From Doris montereyensis (taxonomy: Eukaryota; Mollusca; Gastropoda; Nudibranchia; Dorididae): a DNA stretch of 64,000 bases. Positions 1 to 12,500 of the stretch are shown piece by piece. Each line of letters opens with the position of its first letter. Positions within the stretch are counted from its first letter, which is position 1. Where the stretch lies: contig JAXRKP010000982.1 of assembly GCA_037039925.1 (NCBI GenBank), forward strand, positions 60,001 through 124,000. Reading direction: 5' to 3'. The notes under the pieces were generated by a model. It was not told the origin of the DNA. It was given only the letters and a program-made list of their open reading frames with translations, and searched no databases. The translations under genes and the position numbers were made by a program.

Positions 1-414
1 TTACAAATACTGTGTTACTGTTATGTCAAATACAGACTGATTACACATAAATGAATATGAGTAAAAGTATAAGAAATACGAGGAATATCAATTTTTTGTT
101 AATATCAATATTGTCATGTATTACGAGTATTCAGTATAGAAATAGAATAACATGATGATTATGCCTACGATCAAATTCGTGTATGGCCTCCTCCAACACT
201 TAAGGGTTCAACTTCAACTTATTTCATTTTATTGGACTTTACCCAAGCTATCATGATCACATGAGATGAATTAAGAAGAAGAGGAGCATGAACAGACACA
301 AGGCATTGAAAGTGAAAGTGAAAGTGAAAGTGAAAGGAAGAAGAAGCGCCTATCATTAACACTCGCCAATCATATTATTATACTTGTGTAACTATAATTA
401 TGAGTTGGTCGAAT

Positions 415-670
415 CTTTGTTCATAAAGACTGTTGATAGGCCACTAGGACTAACCACATTTTGCATGTAGGCTTCAAGTCATCCCAAATCGTTTTTGTTT
501 GAGAGAATGTTCTAACAAAAGTGGCATTAAATAAATGTAAACTTCATTGTTTTCCTGTCTTTGTGAGTATCATTTTCACTCAGCTAGCCCGCCATTTTGA
601 ACAGGTCATACACTGGGTAATTAAAAGTTGGAATTGTACCTATACCTACCTACGTAACCTCAGAATAGAA
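415..670 (+). repeat. Dispersed repeat, family A copy 1 (MITE-like)
   Basis: About 250 bp that recur inverted at 42960-43210 and partly at 12977-13095. Shared blocks include 'tttttgtttgagaga/aaatgtt', 'gtaaacttcattgtt', 'gccattttgaacaggt' and 'aaaagttggaat.gtacc'. No coding capacity. Confidence 0.65.
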
Positions 671-1039
671 TACTAACCCGATCTAATAATCGCACTTGGT
701 ACCATCGGGGTGTAATGTGCTTATACAAATATCATAATAGAATTATTCTATTACAGGTATGTTATATAGGGAATGTCTAAATAAATTTATTTGAAGTATT
801 ATCAATATTAATTCATACTTTATGTACTACACACAACATACATATTTCTTATAGTTATAGGCCTATACTTGCAAATTGTGTTTCTTGTACAATTTTGGAC
901 CCAAAAACAAATACGTTCATTCTGTGCCAATACCATCCCTCACCAAGTAAAAAGTGTCAGACAAATCTAGACGAAGACAATACAAATACATGCATTAGAA
1001 TGGTTACTTTTACTCCTTTGTCTCATGGGAATTTACCCT

Positions 1040-1200
1040 ATCCATCATCTGCGGTGATCTCAAAGTGAACAAAGAGGGAACAGCAAGATGAAAGAAAGAT
1101 GTGGATGAATGAAAGGAGAGAGAAGTAGAACCTACCAGTACCCCGCCAACTGTCCACACTTCTACTCCAGATGAAATAGAACGTACATGTGATGCACTGT
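1040..1200 (+). repeat. Dispersed repeat, family B copy 1
   Basis: Shares 'ggtgatctca.ggtgaa', 'gggaa(a)cagcaagatga', 'gaccta(c)cag', 'cacccaccaac' and 'cca.act' blocks with 2370-2520 and 61385-61525. A shorter piece lies at 1590-1725. Non-coding. Confidence 0.55.
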
Positions 1201-1929
1201 ACACTTTCCTCTCATTTCAAGTTATTTCGATATTAATATTATAGTATTTATAGTCTTCAATATTGGAATGGAGGCCTATTATTATGTAAAACCGTTCTGT
1301 TTATGTAAAAAAAGTGAACATAGTTATATTATTATTATTATTATTATTAGTGTGATGTATTGTTTCCTTCTTTTGGAAGAGCTGGATTTGTTTCCACTAA
1401 GATTTACCCATCTCAGGTTATTCAAGAGAAAAACAAGCAAGAAAGAAGCCAATGCATACCCCCCCCCCCCCCTCAACATGAATCACCATTTCAAAACATC
1501 CCTTGCGCTTTGGGTTTTTTCATAGCAGAATATCCTTTTCCATCTATTATTATTACATGTGTATGTATTATACCTGTAATCAATAGAAACTAAGAGGAAA
1601 CAGCAAAATGGACAGGTGAAATAGTACATTATATTTATAATATAAAAGGAAAGAAGAAATAGGACATACATTACATTGTATATGTACCAACAGTAGCACC
1701 CGCCAACCTGAACATCTTATTGCCATGGAAATAAGAATACATGCTTTGATTTTGATACTCAGACATATCAACACTTTCTTCACTTTTATTTTTCCTCTTC
1801 CTCCCTGTATCTGGATTATCAGCAAAGTCAGTCAAATAAAAATACATGTGACTGGACACATTCACCTTTCCTTACTCAACAAAGTCAAAGGTCTTACACT
1901 TACACTAGGAACCAGTATATGTATTTTCA

Positions 1930-2215
1930 TCTGATTTGATCCACATACACAACTAAGGTGATCTTGAGGTGTTTGGTAGGATTTGCAATCTTGCCTGGAC
2001 TGCTCGGTGGTAAACAACCAAAGGAACTTTAACGTGCAGTGTTGTGATCAGCTGCACACAGGATCTTCCTTTTTATCATTCGTCTCCGATGGGACTAGGT
2101 GTCGATCCATCTACCTCGAGAAAAATGTTTGGCACTAGTGTCAGGCACAACCACACACCCTTTTGGTTGAGATGCCAACACCTTTCCTCTGGACCACTGA
2201 GAGAGGAACCAATAT
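1930..2215 (-). mobile_element. tRNA-derived SINE, family 1
   Basis: Minus-strand SINE colinear with 60331-60633. The head (2172-2207) reads GTGGTCCAGAGG-like box A and then 'tctcaaccaaaag', as in the better copy. The body contains 'gctgcacac', 'acgttaaagt' and a tail ending 'cttagttgt'. This copy has a degraded box B. Confidence 0.6.
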
Positions 2216-2369
2216 CATGTGCCAAGGGAAATAAAGACGTGTAGACATTTTTAGACATACGCAATTATCACATAAATTCTATTCAAATGTATTTGAAGAA
2301 AGAGTCATGTGTCAGGAGTAACTTTTTCAAAGACTGACCAAATTGATTTAATTACTGAAAATTATCCCG

Positions 2370-2520
2370 TTCACCATATGCGACGATCTCAGGGTGAATT
2401 ATTAATTAGGAGGAAACAGCAAGATGAAAACATAAGTGAAAGTGAAAGGAAAGGAGGAGGACCTGCCGCTCACCATCAGTAGCACCCACCAACCATCCAC
2501 ACTCTGACCAAACTAATTCA
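2370..2520 (+). repeat. Dispersed repeat, family B copy 2
   Basis: Contains 'cgatctcagggtgaattatt', 'aggaaacagcaagatgaaa', 'gaggacctgcc' and 'agtagcacccaccaacc'; the same order as at 1040-1200 and 61385-61525. Confidence 0.6.
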
Positions 2521-2916
2521 AACTTGCACTGCACGATAGCCCCTTATGTTCCAGAAAAACACATTGATAATTATTAACCCCCTTAAAAAGTAAGTACATT
2601 TCTACATGAACCGGTAACAAACAGTTTGCCGATCGTCGGCCTTTCTGGCGAAGTGCAACGTTAGATTCTAGCTTTACGAAATCAGAATGGCGTCTGCAGA
2701 TTTACACTTACACTTTCCCCACAACAAAAGGTCTGCCGTTAACATGGGGTTTTCTTTACAACAAAAATACAGCTAACCCTCATATGCAATTGAACCCGCT
2801 TAATAACACCTCTGGGCTGTGAGAAGCGGGGTTGATGTTAACAGTCCACAGGATTTAATCTAAATCCAAGGCAGAATGGGAGTCTAGCCTGTTGTAACAT
2901 TAAATAACATTACAAT

Positions 2917-4692
2917 ACATTCACCGGGCAGTGGACAGGTAAGCACCTGTACGGGGAGTAGACGATCCCGTCCTCCACGAGTCTCCTGCTGCCTTGCAGG
3001 CGGGTCTGGCTGACCAAAGGATAAGGGAGTTAACCCTGACAGAAAACAACCTGCTACCTCCCTCTCTCTCATTTTTCAACAATTACATAATCCCTCCAAA
3101 ACATATGAAACTAGGAATACAGATCAATTATTAAGAGTAACAAGTAATCGACATGAGAGACAGCTGAAAATGTAGATATCTCAATGGAAAAAACTTCAAA
3201 CAGCTATAAGTAAAGTGAAATTAGGAAAAGCCCCAGAAGCAGATCAAATTTATCCAGAAATTATTAAAAACCAAGGGAGAGAGGCAGACAAACTACTACA
3301 TGCAATATGTCAACAAGCATGGAAGTCCAAGCAGGTGCCAGACGACTGGAAAAAGGGAACGGTAGTAGTACCAATACATAAGAAAGAATCAACTATGGAA
3401 TGCTCAAACTATAGAGGGATATCACTACTTAGTGTACCAGGAAAAGTGTATGCCAGGATTCTGGAAATGAGATTAAGGAAAAGAGTAGAGGATCAGATTG
3501 AAGAACACCCAGAGTGGATTTAGACCAGGAAGAAGTGTACAAGATCACATATTTACAATTGGACAAATAATAGAAAAATTGCACCTGTGTTTCATTGACT
3601 TAGAAAAGGCATTTGATACAGTGAGGAGAGATGAACTATGGCCTTCTTTAAAAGTAAAAAAGAACACAGCGTAGGGCAAAATTTGATAGAAGCCATTAAA
3701 AGTTTTTACAATAAACCAACATGTGCAGTGAAGGTAGCTGGAAATGTATCTGAAGAATTTGATGTAGATGTAGGAGTAAGACAGGGTTGTATTTGTATTT
3801 TAAGTCCTCTTTTGTTTATCACATTTATGGATTCAGTCGCAAAGGCATCCTCAAACATGAAGAAAATGAATGTAGGTATGTGGAAGCTCAAACCAGTAAA
3901 AGTAGCAATGCTTTCATTTGCTGATGATTTAGTTCTGTTTGGAAAATCAGAAAGCGACCTCCAGTCAAATATCAACATAATGAATTAAATAAAAGAGGAA
4001 TGAGAGTAAATGCAAAGAAAACCAAAACAATGCTAGTAGTAGTAGTAACTAGGGAAGCTAAATCACGAAATCTTAAATTAGGGCAAGGAGAATTTAGAAC
4101 AAGTTCAAAGCTACAATTACTTAGAGTAATGAATAACTCAGGCGGGAAACTAAGAGAAGAAATCAGCCAGAGAATCCAAAAGGCAAGTGCAGTATACAAT
4201 AGTTTAATGTCCTACTCTCCTCTATGGCAGTGAAACCTGGACCTTAGACAGTAGGAATACAGTAGAGTGCAAGCAGCTAAATGAGATATCTAAGAATAGT
4301 AGGGAAAACTAAAAGTAAAAGAGACAAAATCAGAAACAATAATAAGAGATCAAACCAAAGCAGATAGCATAAAAACTAAGATAGAAATGAATCAACTGAG
4401 ATGGTTTGGACATGTTAACAGAATGAATGACAATAGAATAGCTAAATCAGTATACAGTGCTAAAACTCAAGGTAAAAGACCAAAAGGCAGACCTCAGAGA
4501 AAGTGGGAAGAAGATATAAAAGAGGCATTAACGCAAATAAATTAGGAAACAGGAAATATCAGGACAGGGCAGCCTGGAGAAAGATCATTTCGGGCATCTA
4601 AAACTACTAAAAGTAAAAGTAAAACCCATACACCGGAAGGTAGAATGGGAGCTGATAAAGAAAGAAAGAACATTACATTCATACACCATCTC
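2917..4692 (+). mobile_element. LINE copy 1 with internal deletion (RT part retained)
   Basis: Non-LTR retrotransposon. The 5' end (2917-3065) matches 26038-26170 of copy 2 and is then joined directly to RT-coding sequence from about 3070, so the endonuclease domain is missing. RT pieces: [19 protein letters not shown] at about 3215, [14 protein letters not shown] near 3410, VRQGC near 3780, and the catalytic FADDLVLFG near 3915. C-terminal [10 protein letters not shown] follows near 4400. Several frameshifts break the frame, so it is dead. The 3' end 'acccatacaccggaaggtag' is shared by all three copies. Confidence 0.9.
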
Positions 4693-4699
4693 TTCCCAG

Positions 4700-5215
4700 T
4701 ACTCTGTATCCAATAATAATAATAATAATAATACTCTCTATTAGTGTATTATTACTATTATTATTACATACATGTATTGTAAATTCTAATTCTAGGCCAG
4801 GCATGTCCATAGTCTGACCAATTGCGGCTTGAGTTCAGATTTCCACCTGCTCACAACCTCTGCAAGTTATTTGCAGTCTTCTGAGGTGGACGCATTTTTA
4901 AAACTCACTCCGTGAATTGATTTTTTTTGTGATGATCAAAATTAAAATTTTGAATATGAACGAGTATATAATTTGTTCTTTCGCTTTACAAATTACAATG
5001 AAACCAGGTCTCTAAACAGGACAAATAAAATATTAAATCCCCAATTCGGTCCGGCAGCCCATCATTCCATTTTCGTATTTTTGATTCAACTTTAATATTG
5101 AAATAATGAAAAACAAACAGGTCCTTTCATTTTTGAAATCCAATAATATTTTGAAAAAAACATTTTGATTGTCAATTGAAAAACGAATGATATTCATATG
5201 GCTTCTGTTCACTAA
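4700..5215. other. Non-coding gap with (AAT)n
   Basis: Contains AAT/ATT microsatellites at about 4712-4770, directly after LINE copy 1, and otherwise unremarkable AT-rich sequence. Confidence 0.5.
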
Positions 5216-5222
5216 AATTCAT

Positions 5223-5535
5223 ACATGTTCTTTGAATTTAAAAGTTTCCACTTTAACTCCTTAGTTAAAGTGAACATTTAAGTGAACAATATGTAATGCA
5301 ATGTGTCAAATGAACCTAGAAATGTTTAATTTTCCCAAAAGTTTATATTCCTGTTCACATACAAAATGCATTTTGAATTTTAAAGTTTACACCTAAACTA
5401 AAGTGAGCATTTAATAATAATAGTGAATAATGATAAAAAATAATATGCTTTAACTTTAATCATGAACTAAAAAAATATGTAATGTTTCAAATGAGCGTAG
5501 ATATGTTTAGTCTTTCCTTAAGTTTTTCCCCTGTT
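5223..5535. repeat. Diverged tandem duplication, about 150-170 bp unit
   Basis: Unit 1 (5223-5355) and unit 2 (about 5365-5535) share, in order, 'tttgaatttaaaagttt/ttttaaagttt', 'aaagtgaacattta/aaagtgagcattta', 'aatatgtaatg', 'tgtcaaatgaacctaga/tttcaaatgagcgtaga', 'atgtttaatttt/atgtttagtctt' and 'cctgtt'. Unit 2 carries an AT-rich insertion. Nothing coding is seen. Confidence 0.6.
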
Positions 5536-5786
5536 GCTGTTAATTATGAAAGACTGATTTTTGGTAAAAAGAAATGTTGGGATTTAGTTGTGGTGTAGAG
5601 CTAAAAATCTGTGTGAAGAAAACGAAAATAAGCCATGTGCAATAAAAAAAATAAATTAGCTCATTTGCATTTTAAAACTTTAATGTTAACATAAAAGCAA
5701 AAATTGCTTCGCATCCCATCGGTCATTCAGGTTTTTTTTGGGTGCATATGTAGAAAAAGTGATAAATCATTATATAGTGGAAACAT

Positions 5787-5965
5787 GTTGCGTTGGTGAC
5801 CGAGTGGTAAGGCTACTTACTGGACGGGATCATGAGGTCCCAGGTCCGAATTCTGGAAACGCCAGGACCGACATGCATTTCCTCATTCGACCCAGGATAC
5901 GCTCCAGCTCTATGGGCCGTATGGCCTTGAAGGAACATTACTTTTTAGTGGAAATAGGATCAATG
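5787..5965 (+). mobile_element. tRNA-derived SINE, family 2
   Basis: The tRNA-like head has box A TGGTGACCGAGTGG (5794-5807) and box B GGTCCGAATTC (5842-5852). The 3' part 'ctctatgggccgtatggcct' then 'tgaaggaac' is shared with copies at 51095-51260 and 25705-25790. Pol III-transcribed retroposon type. Confidence 0.75.
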
Positions 5966-6560
5966 GGGAGAAACTACAATCGTGTTATTAAATGTTTGCA
6001 AGGGAAATAACCCAAAAGTCTCACTCATTATTATATAATACAGTATTATTAGCCAATGAAAGGCCAACCGTCATAATGTATTAGATACCGGTACTCTCTA
6101 CCCCTCTTTTATGCCCATTGTCGACTTCAAACACCTGCATTGGGTCTCGATGAAGTCAGTATATCAGATATTAGGAGTTATTAGATATAGACCTACTGAA
6201 AACAATAATGCATGCTCTCACGCGTCTCTGGTGTACTTTACACGTTGACAGAGTCCTATTAGCGGTTTTCCCTTTAATAAGAGGTTTATTTTAATAAAGC
6301 CAGAGGGAGAAAAAAGGGGGATGGCGACGATCGTATTATAACCGGTGCCCACTGTACACCCCGCTTCTAGACAGGACCCTAGTCTGTCACACAGCTTACT
6401 TCCCTGCTATCTTATTTGCATTTGGGTCCAGTGGGGAAAATGAGTAAGCACAATACGATTACAATACATAACACATAGCTGATCAATCACAAACAAGACA
6501 CTTCTTGAATTTGTAAACAAAATTGAATATACAATTAACACGTCTTGCATAAATTTAATA
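5966..6560. other. Region between SINE and RPS3A 3' end
   Basis: No gene or clear repeat recognised. A short inverted piece around 6270-6300 ('aataagaggtttattttaat') may be a transposon edge. Confidence 0.35.
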
Positions 6561-6562
6561 TG

Positions 6563-6568
6563 TTTATT
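6563..6568 (-). promoter_or_regulatory. RPS3A polyadenylation signal AATAAA
   Basis: The plus strand reads TTTATT, so the minus strand has a perfect AATAAA 17 bases past the RPS3A stop codon. A very short 3' UTR is usual for ribosomal protein genes. Confidence 0.75.
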
Positions 6569-6585
6569 TCCTCCAGTTTAACATC

Positions 6586-9500
6586 TTAGACATTTTCTTG
6601 TACAGGAGGTTCATAACCATCAACTCTATCAACCTTTTCTCCACCTTCAGCAGTAGTGGACTTGGTAGTCGCGCTGCCTTCACCATGAAGCTCCATCAAT
6701 TTACCAACTGAAAAAAAGAAAAAGAAATCAAGAATCAGAAAAGAGAACATGTAAAAACATTTCAATTTGGAGTTTCAGAAAAAAGCATGCCTGTCTAGAA
6801 TCTAAACGAATCTAGATAAATAATGTGGGCACTTATTTTGAAGATCTTTCTATCTGACTAGAATCTAGATCTCAATTTCTCCGGAACGCCGAGCAAGAAA
6901 TAATTTTAATCTGTTAACAAGCTAAATCTATTTATACGCAATATAATAACCCAAGCTATGGCCAAGGAAAGCTAAAGCCTAGGGCTGCCAAGCCATCACA
7001 AAAAACCCCTAGATCTAGATCTCGAATCTAGGCTGCTTCACTCAAGCAGATCGACCTTAATCTTGTCTAGCTGTAGATTACACTATTAAATCACAATAAC
7101 CCACAAATAGGATTATAACATAAATCGCAAACAACGCAATAGGAAATGTAAAATGACCAAGCTTCGATTTTCCTGGAATGAAAGATCATTCCAGGAAAAT
7201 CTGTTTAGTCATTTTATGATCACACTGACAACAAAATCTGAAAGGAAATAAAGCAGCAAGTTCTGATTTTTAAATCTGAAATCTTCTCGTGTGAGTAATA
7301 GGGCCTCATGGATCAGTGTGGAAATCGTAATCCTTCATGAAAATGAAGCAGCGTGCTTCCGCTTATGATAAGTATGAAAATCGGCCATGGGCCTGGAGTC
7401 TGGAATTTTATCCCGTTGTGCAAACCATCTCACCTATTCATAACAGCGAACATAGCAGTATTTTAGTAAAAGGGAAGAAAAGGAAACTTATAAGAAAATT
7501 GTTAAAGTAGAAAACCTCAAATAATCTGAAATCAGGAAATCTGAAAGATTTACAGCCCTGTTTACTAATAATTTTTGTCAGCTCCTTTATAATCAATTCT
7601 CAGAGCATCAATTGACTTAATGGGCAAAATTTTAAAATCTATGACAATAAATACTTCCCCAAAATTGTTTCCCCTGACCTACTTTCGCCTAAATGCCTGT
7701 TTTGTCTGCTTCCCAAGCACCAATTTAGACGGTCGCTACTGTATTGCAAAACCTCAAAAACCGCCCCACATACAAATATATATCCAAGCATGCAAATTAT
7801 ATTTCTTAAATTAACCATCATCCTATTTCACATTATTTTATCTCGTCCAATGACTTAGTTACTTGTCCAAGATGATATTCTGATCAATTCAAGGTAACCT
7901 AAAACAATAAGTTAAATCTGAACAAAAGGGGCCAAAGGAGACAAATAAGATTATTTTCCTTAAATTAATGCAAAAGACAGTGCAGAATGATTCATTAGGC
8001 TTCATCCCAGATATCTAGCAATCTGATAGAGCAACAGCAACCACTGAAACAAGTGTGATAAATCATATTATTCACCCCACTAATCCGACTCCAAGGTAGA
8101 AAGAACACTACAAGGGTAGGACTAAGATTCAAATTGAACACAAGGATTGCAAAAAAAGAAAGTCAGAGAGATGTCAATCAAAGACTGAGGTGATCATAGA
8201 TTCATCGTCTTACTTTAAAATTTAACACTAAGATTTTGCAAAACTACAGTTAATTCTTAACAGGAAAGATGGAACAGTGAATTCCTTCAATGAATGACCT
8301 CAAAGGATAGTGCTCTTCAAAGACACCAAATCTAGAAAAGTACAATGGAAGAGCACACACAATAAATAAATAACGACTTAAAAAAGTGAAAGATTTTAAA
8401 GAGCACCAATAAAAACTTAAAATTTAATGGAAAACAATTTCAACCAATCATAACAGCTAACATACAAAAATAATTTAAGCTACAATTTGTGTGAAAGAAT
8501 AATTCTTTCATCAAGAAATTAACACAAAAAGATCAGAGGTTACTTCTATACATAATCTCACCTGGGTCAAAATACAGCAATCACACTAAAGAATAAAAGG
8601 TAGCACCAGTTCCTCATAACTCTTCAATTTCATGGTCATGACATAAAAAACAAACACATCAAGTGAACTGACTTGTACAAATAAAAATAAAACTTGCCAA
8701 AACGTAAAAAGTTCATATCATTATCATCACACAATAAAGGTCCCTACAAAGTATGGCAGGTTCCACAAAATTCAATAATAGCCTAGGCAAATAACATCCA
8801 AGTAAAAAGCAACTGACCATCAAATCTGGGCTTTTTGAGAACCTTGACTTTGTGGATGAGAACATCATGGAGGGGGTAGATGCCCTGGCAAGTTTTCTCA
8901 ATGTCCTTTCCAATACTGTCTGGAATCCTGAGAGGGAAATAAAAGTTTAATTAATATTTGAACAAAAATTAAACTATAAGAAAAGAAAAAATCATAAGCT
9001 CAGAAATAACCCATTTTGAATGAAAGTCAAAAAAATAACTTTACAGGAAAATATTTGTGAATTTAGGCAGGTGCTGCTGGCTCCTATTTCTTTCCTTCTT
9101 TCACTTATCTTCCAGGAGGGGTCCTCCCTAAGAAGGCAAAACTCTTTTATTGCACTACCGGATGGAACAGCTCCTTCCCTTTACATTCATACCATAAAGA
9201 TTCAGTATCAATTCATTCTAGAAATGATACCGGTATAACCTTGAACACATCAGCTGTACCATAAAAAACGGAAATTTTGTCTAAAATATATCAAGTTGAT
9301 ACTCGTTTTTAATTACCACAAAATACCCTATTTGAAGAGTCTACTATTGATGAATCATTGTCAATATTATTTAAGATTTGCGAATACTGTGGTAAACATT
9401 ATGCGCACCTGTTATAAGAAAAATGCTTGTGCAAAGTTATAGGCAATTTCGTTTATAACTGAAAAAGCCTGTTTTAAATGAAGTTGTTATTTGCACAATG

Positions 9501-12500
9501 AAAATCCAAGATGGCGGTGTTCCCATGGCACCGATATGATAAAGAAATATTCAGCTAATTTAGACATGCCAAGTACAAGAGCAGTGGAATTTTTTTTAAA
9601 ACATGCTCCGGACACCCCCCCCCACCCTAGTTCACTGCAATGGTGGACAGGGTAAATTTCAATGAAAAATGGAGAGAGAAAAAAGGCAATCATGTAGCTC
9701 GCGCCTCATTCAATGTAAAATCTAATAGCCATGCCCCACCCTGAAACTGTCACACTTGATTCACCCGAAAGAAAAGAAAAAATGTTCTAAAGCTCAAAAC
9801 AAACAGTAGACCGAATGTATAGTAAACGCAGTACTTACAATTTATTGACAACCTCCTTCATGTCATTGCTTGAGACTTCTCTTGTGATGATTTCTACCAT
9901 TTTCTTGCGGATAGCCTTGACCTGATATATGACACACATAATTCAAATGAAATCTCAAAATACATGAAATTTCTCCTTGGAGACTTTCTATTTCATAATC
10001 TTGGCCAAGGAGATGAAATGGATTAGGCAAGATTCTGTATATTAGAACAATGGAGAAATATAGCCTCTCATCGTCAAACATAATAATGCTCGTAACCATT
10101 TTGAGTACTGCTTCATGGTATGGAATGAAAAATAATATTTAAAATCAAGGCTAGAGGATTTTAGCGAAGGAGAATAATTCAGCCAACCAGCGCACATGAG
10201 AATGGTTCAAACCCTTTCCAGTTGAGAGGGTTTTTTTACACACACAGAAAAATAAATAATTAAATTTAAAAATTCAAAACTATAAAATACCTTCCTTCAT
10301 TTCATATACATTACAAAAACTACACAGGTTGGCAGTCATGACATCATTATTTTGTTGGTCTGTGATCAGCATCAATGTTGTCTACTTAAAATGTCTTTCG
10401 TTATTTTGTACTTTTCCACTAGCATATCATGAACACATTCCTTTCACAAAAATGACTGTACTTAAGACCAGGGGATGATAAACAGCTCATCGAAAGAGAA
10501 AACAAATGGATCACCCTGGTATCTTATCCATGTTATGACTTTGAAACTCATTTGGCATATTCATTATAAAAAAGAAAACAAGGTTGCCAATTCAGTGTAT
10601 TTATATTTTAAGGGGAGGAGCAGGTTCTGGGAATGCCATTTTTTGCCGAAAATGGGACAAATCTAGTCCATCATAAATGGGATTCAGTTGAATTTATACA
10701 CAAATTTTTTTCTAAATTGAAACATTCCATCTCATGCCATATCAGCTATTAAAAGAAGCTCAGTATCGATTCTTTGAATTTATACCATTTTTTATAGAAA
10801 CAATACAGGCTCGATTCTTTCAACACAGCTATTATACATCCTAAAAATTCAACCAGATTATACAATAAAATATTATCTAAAGTATAGCAAGTTAGTGGTA
10901 CTTTTTGATCGCACAATGAACGCTATCCAAAACAACCTTATTTGAGGATCTATTAATATGAATATTGCCTTAGATCGGCCGGAAGTTACGGAATATATTC
11001 TGCGCACCTATTATCAAAGGCACATCTCAAAATGAGTAAAAACCAGCACTTGAAACAGTGTCAAAAAGAAGTAGTTGAAAACCTCTCAAGGTTTTTATGA
11101 TGTTTCAAAGTACCCTTTTATTTAGGTTTATGGGAGAAAATGTATTCAAATAACAGAAAATAAGAGAAAATATGAATATCTCAATTTGTCGTTTTGAACC
11201 GCTTTTTCTAACTTAGCTCGCATTCTTTATCCGATTGACTTGAAATTTGGCACAAACCTTGCCTTTTATCAATAAAATAAAGGCATGCATGCGTTAGATG
11301 TTATTTTGTATACTTTCCGGAAAAAAAATATTTTTAGTTGCTGTAAATTGTAAACATTTTATATGCAATTTTCAACACACCACAAAACTAAAAGTTTGAT
11401 AGATTCGTCCAAACCCATGCATACTTTTGTTCTATAGATGAAAATGAAGGAATGTATCAATTTTGAGACACATCCAAAATAATTGATATAGATTTCACAT
11501 ATGAAAATGCATGTTATTTTAGCGACATAGATCCAATATGGCGGCATTGCCGTGGCAACACCCGAAAAAAAATTTCAGTTTCTCATATTTTTTTCTTCTA
11601 ATTTAGATATGTCGAACTCAAAAAACGAGGTCCTAGTTAGCTTGCTCTATGGGTTTTCAAAATAGCTTTTAGAACCCGCTCCTCCCCTTAACAAGTCTAC
11701 CAGTATAGATACCCATCTGATGATTAAGAGATGAAAAGAAAACACAAATGCTAAAAAGACTAAAAAGAATCCGAAAATATGTTACAATGAGATTAAAATG
11801 GCAAAACAAACCTGGGCATGCTGAGCATAGCAGGTTTTCTTGACTTGATTGTTTCTCTTCTTGGTGAATCCAATTGCAAAAACCCGCAACAAGTAACCAT
11901 CAGTGGTTTTCACATCAACGTTGGCTTCAATCAAGGTCTAAAGCAGAAAAATAAATATATGATTGAAATAACGACAAGAACTGCAGTAAACCAACAAAAA
12001 AACATTCAACAAATAATCTGTAATTCTTCAGCAGTAAAACATCAAACAGGGCTGTAAAAAATGTGCAGTGTTTTTGGAAGAAAGAAAAACGAAAATCTGT
12101 TTAGATCAAATGTGTAAAATCAGATTTTCTATTGGTTAATCCAAGAAGCGTGCAGGACATACCTGTACGTTTTTTTGTTTTACATGTACATTTGTCTGGG
12201 TGACGTGTAATACTGACTAATGACAAAATGAGAGATAGAGAGAACCCCAACTGAAATGAAAATGTCCCACACTACAAATCAAGCCTGATTTGGTCTAGGT
12301 AGAGGAAGTTTGAACACTAGATCCCCCAATTGACACTTGCATGTCAGCACATGTTTCGAATGGCAGTCCAGAATCTTAGCTGACCAGGCTCGGTGGCAAA
12401 AAGATCACCCCTCTTTATTTCGGAGATCTAACATTGCTTAGAAACAAGACATTGAATTCATGGTTTGTATGTTTGTGATGAATAAAACTGAGGCTGCCAT

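Noticed and set aside
5787..5860. Genuine tRNA gene
   Set aside because: Boxes A and B are present, but the acceptor arms do not pair, and the 3' body is shared with other SINE copies.
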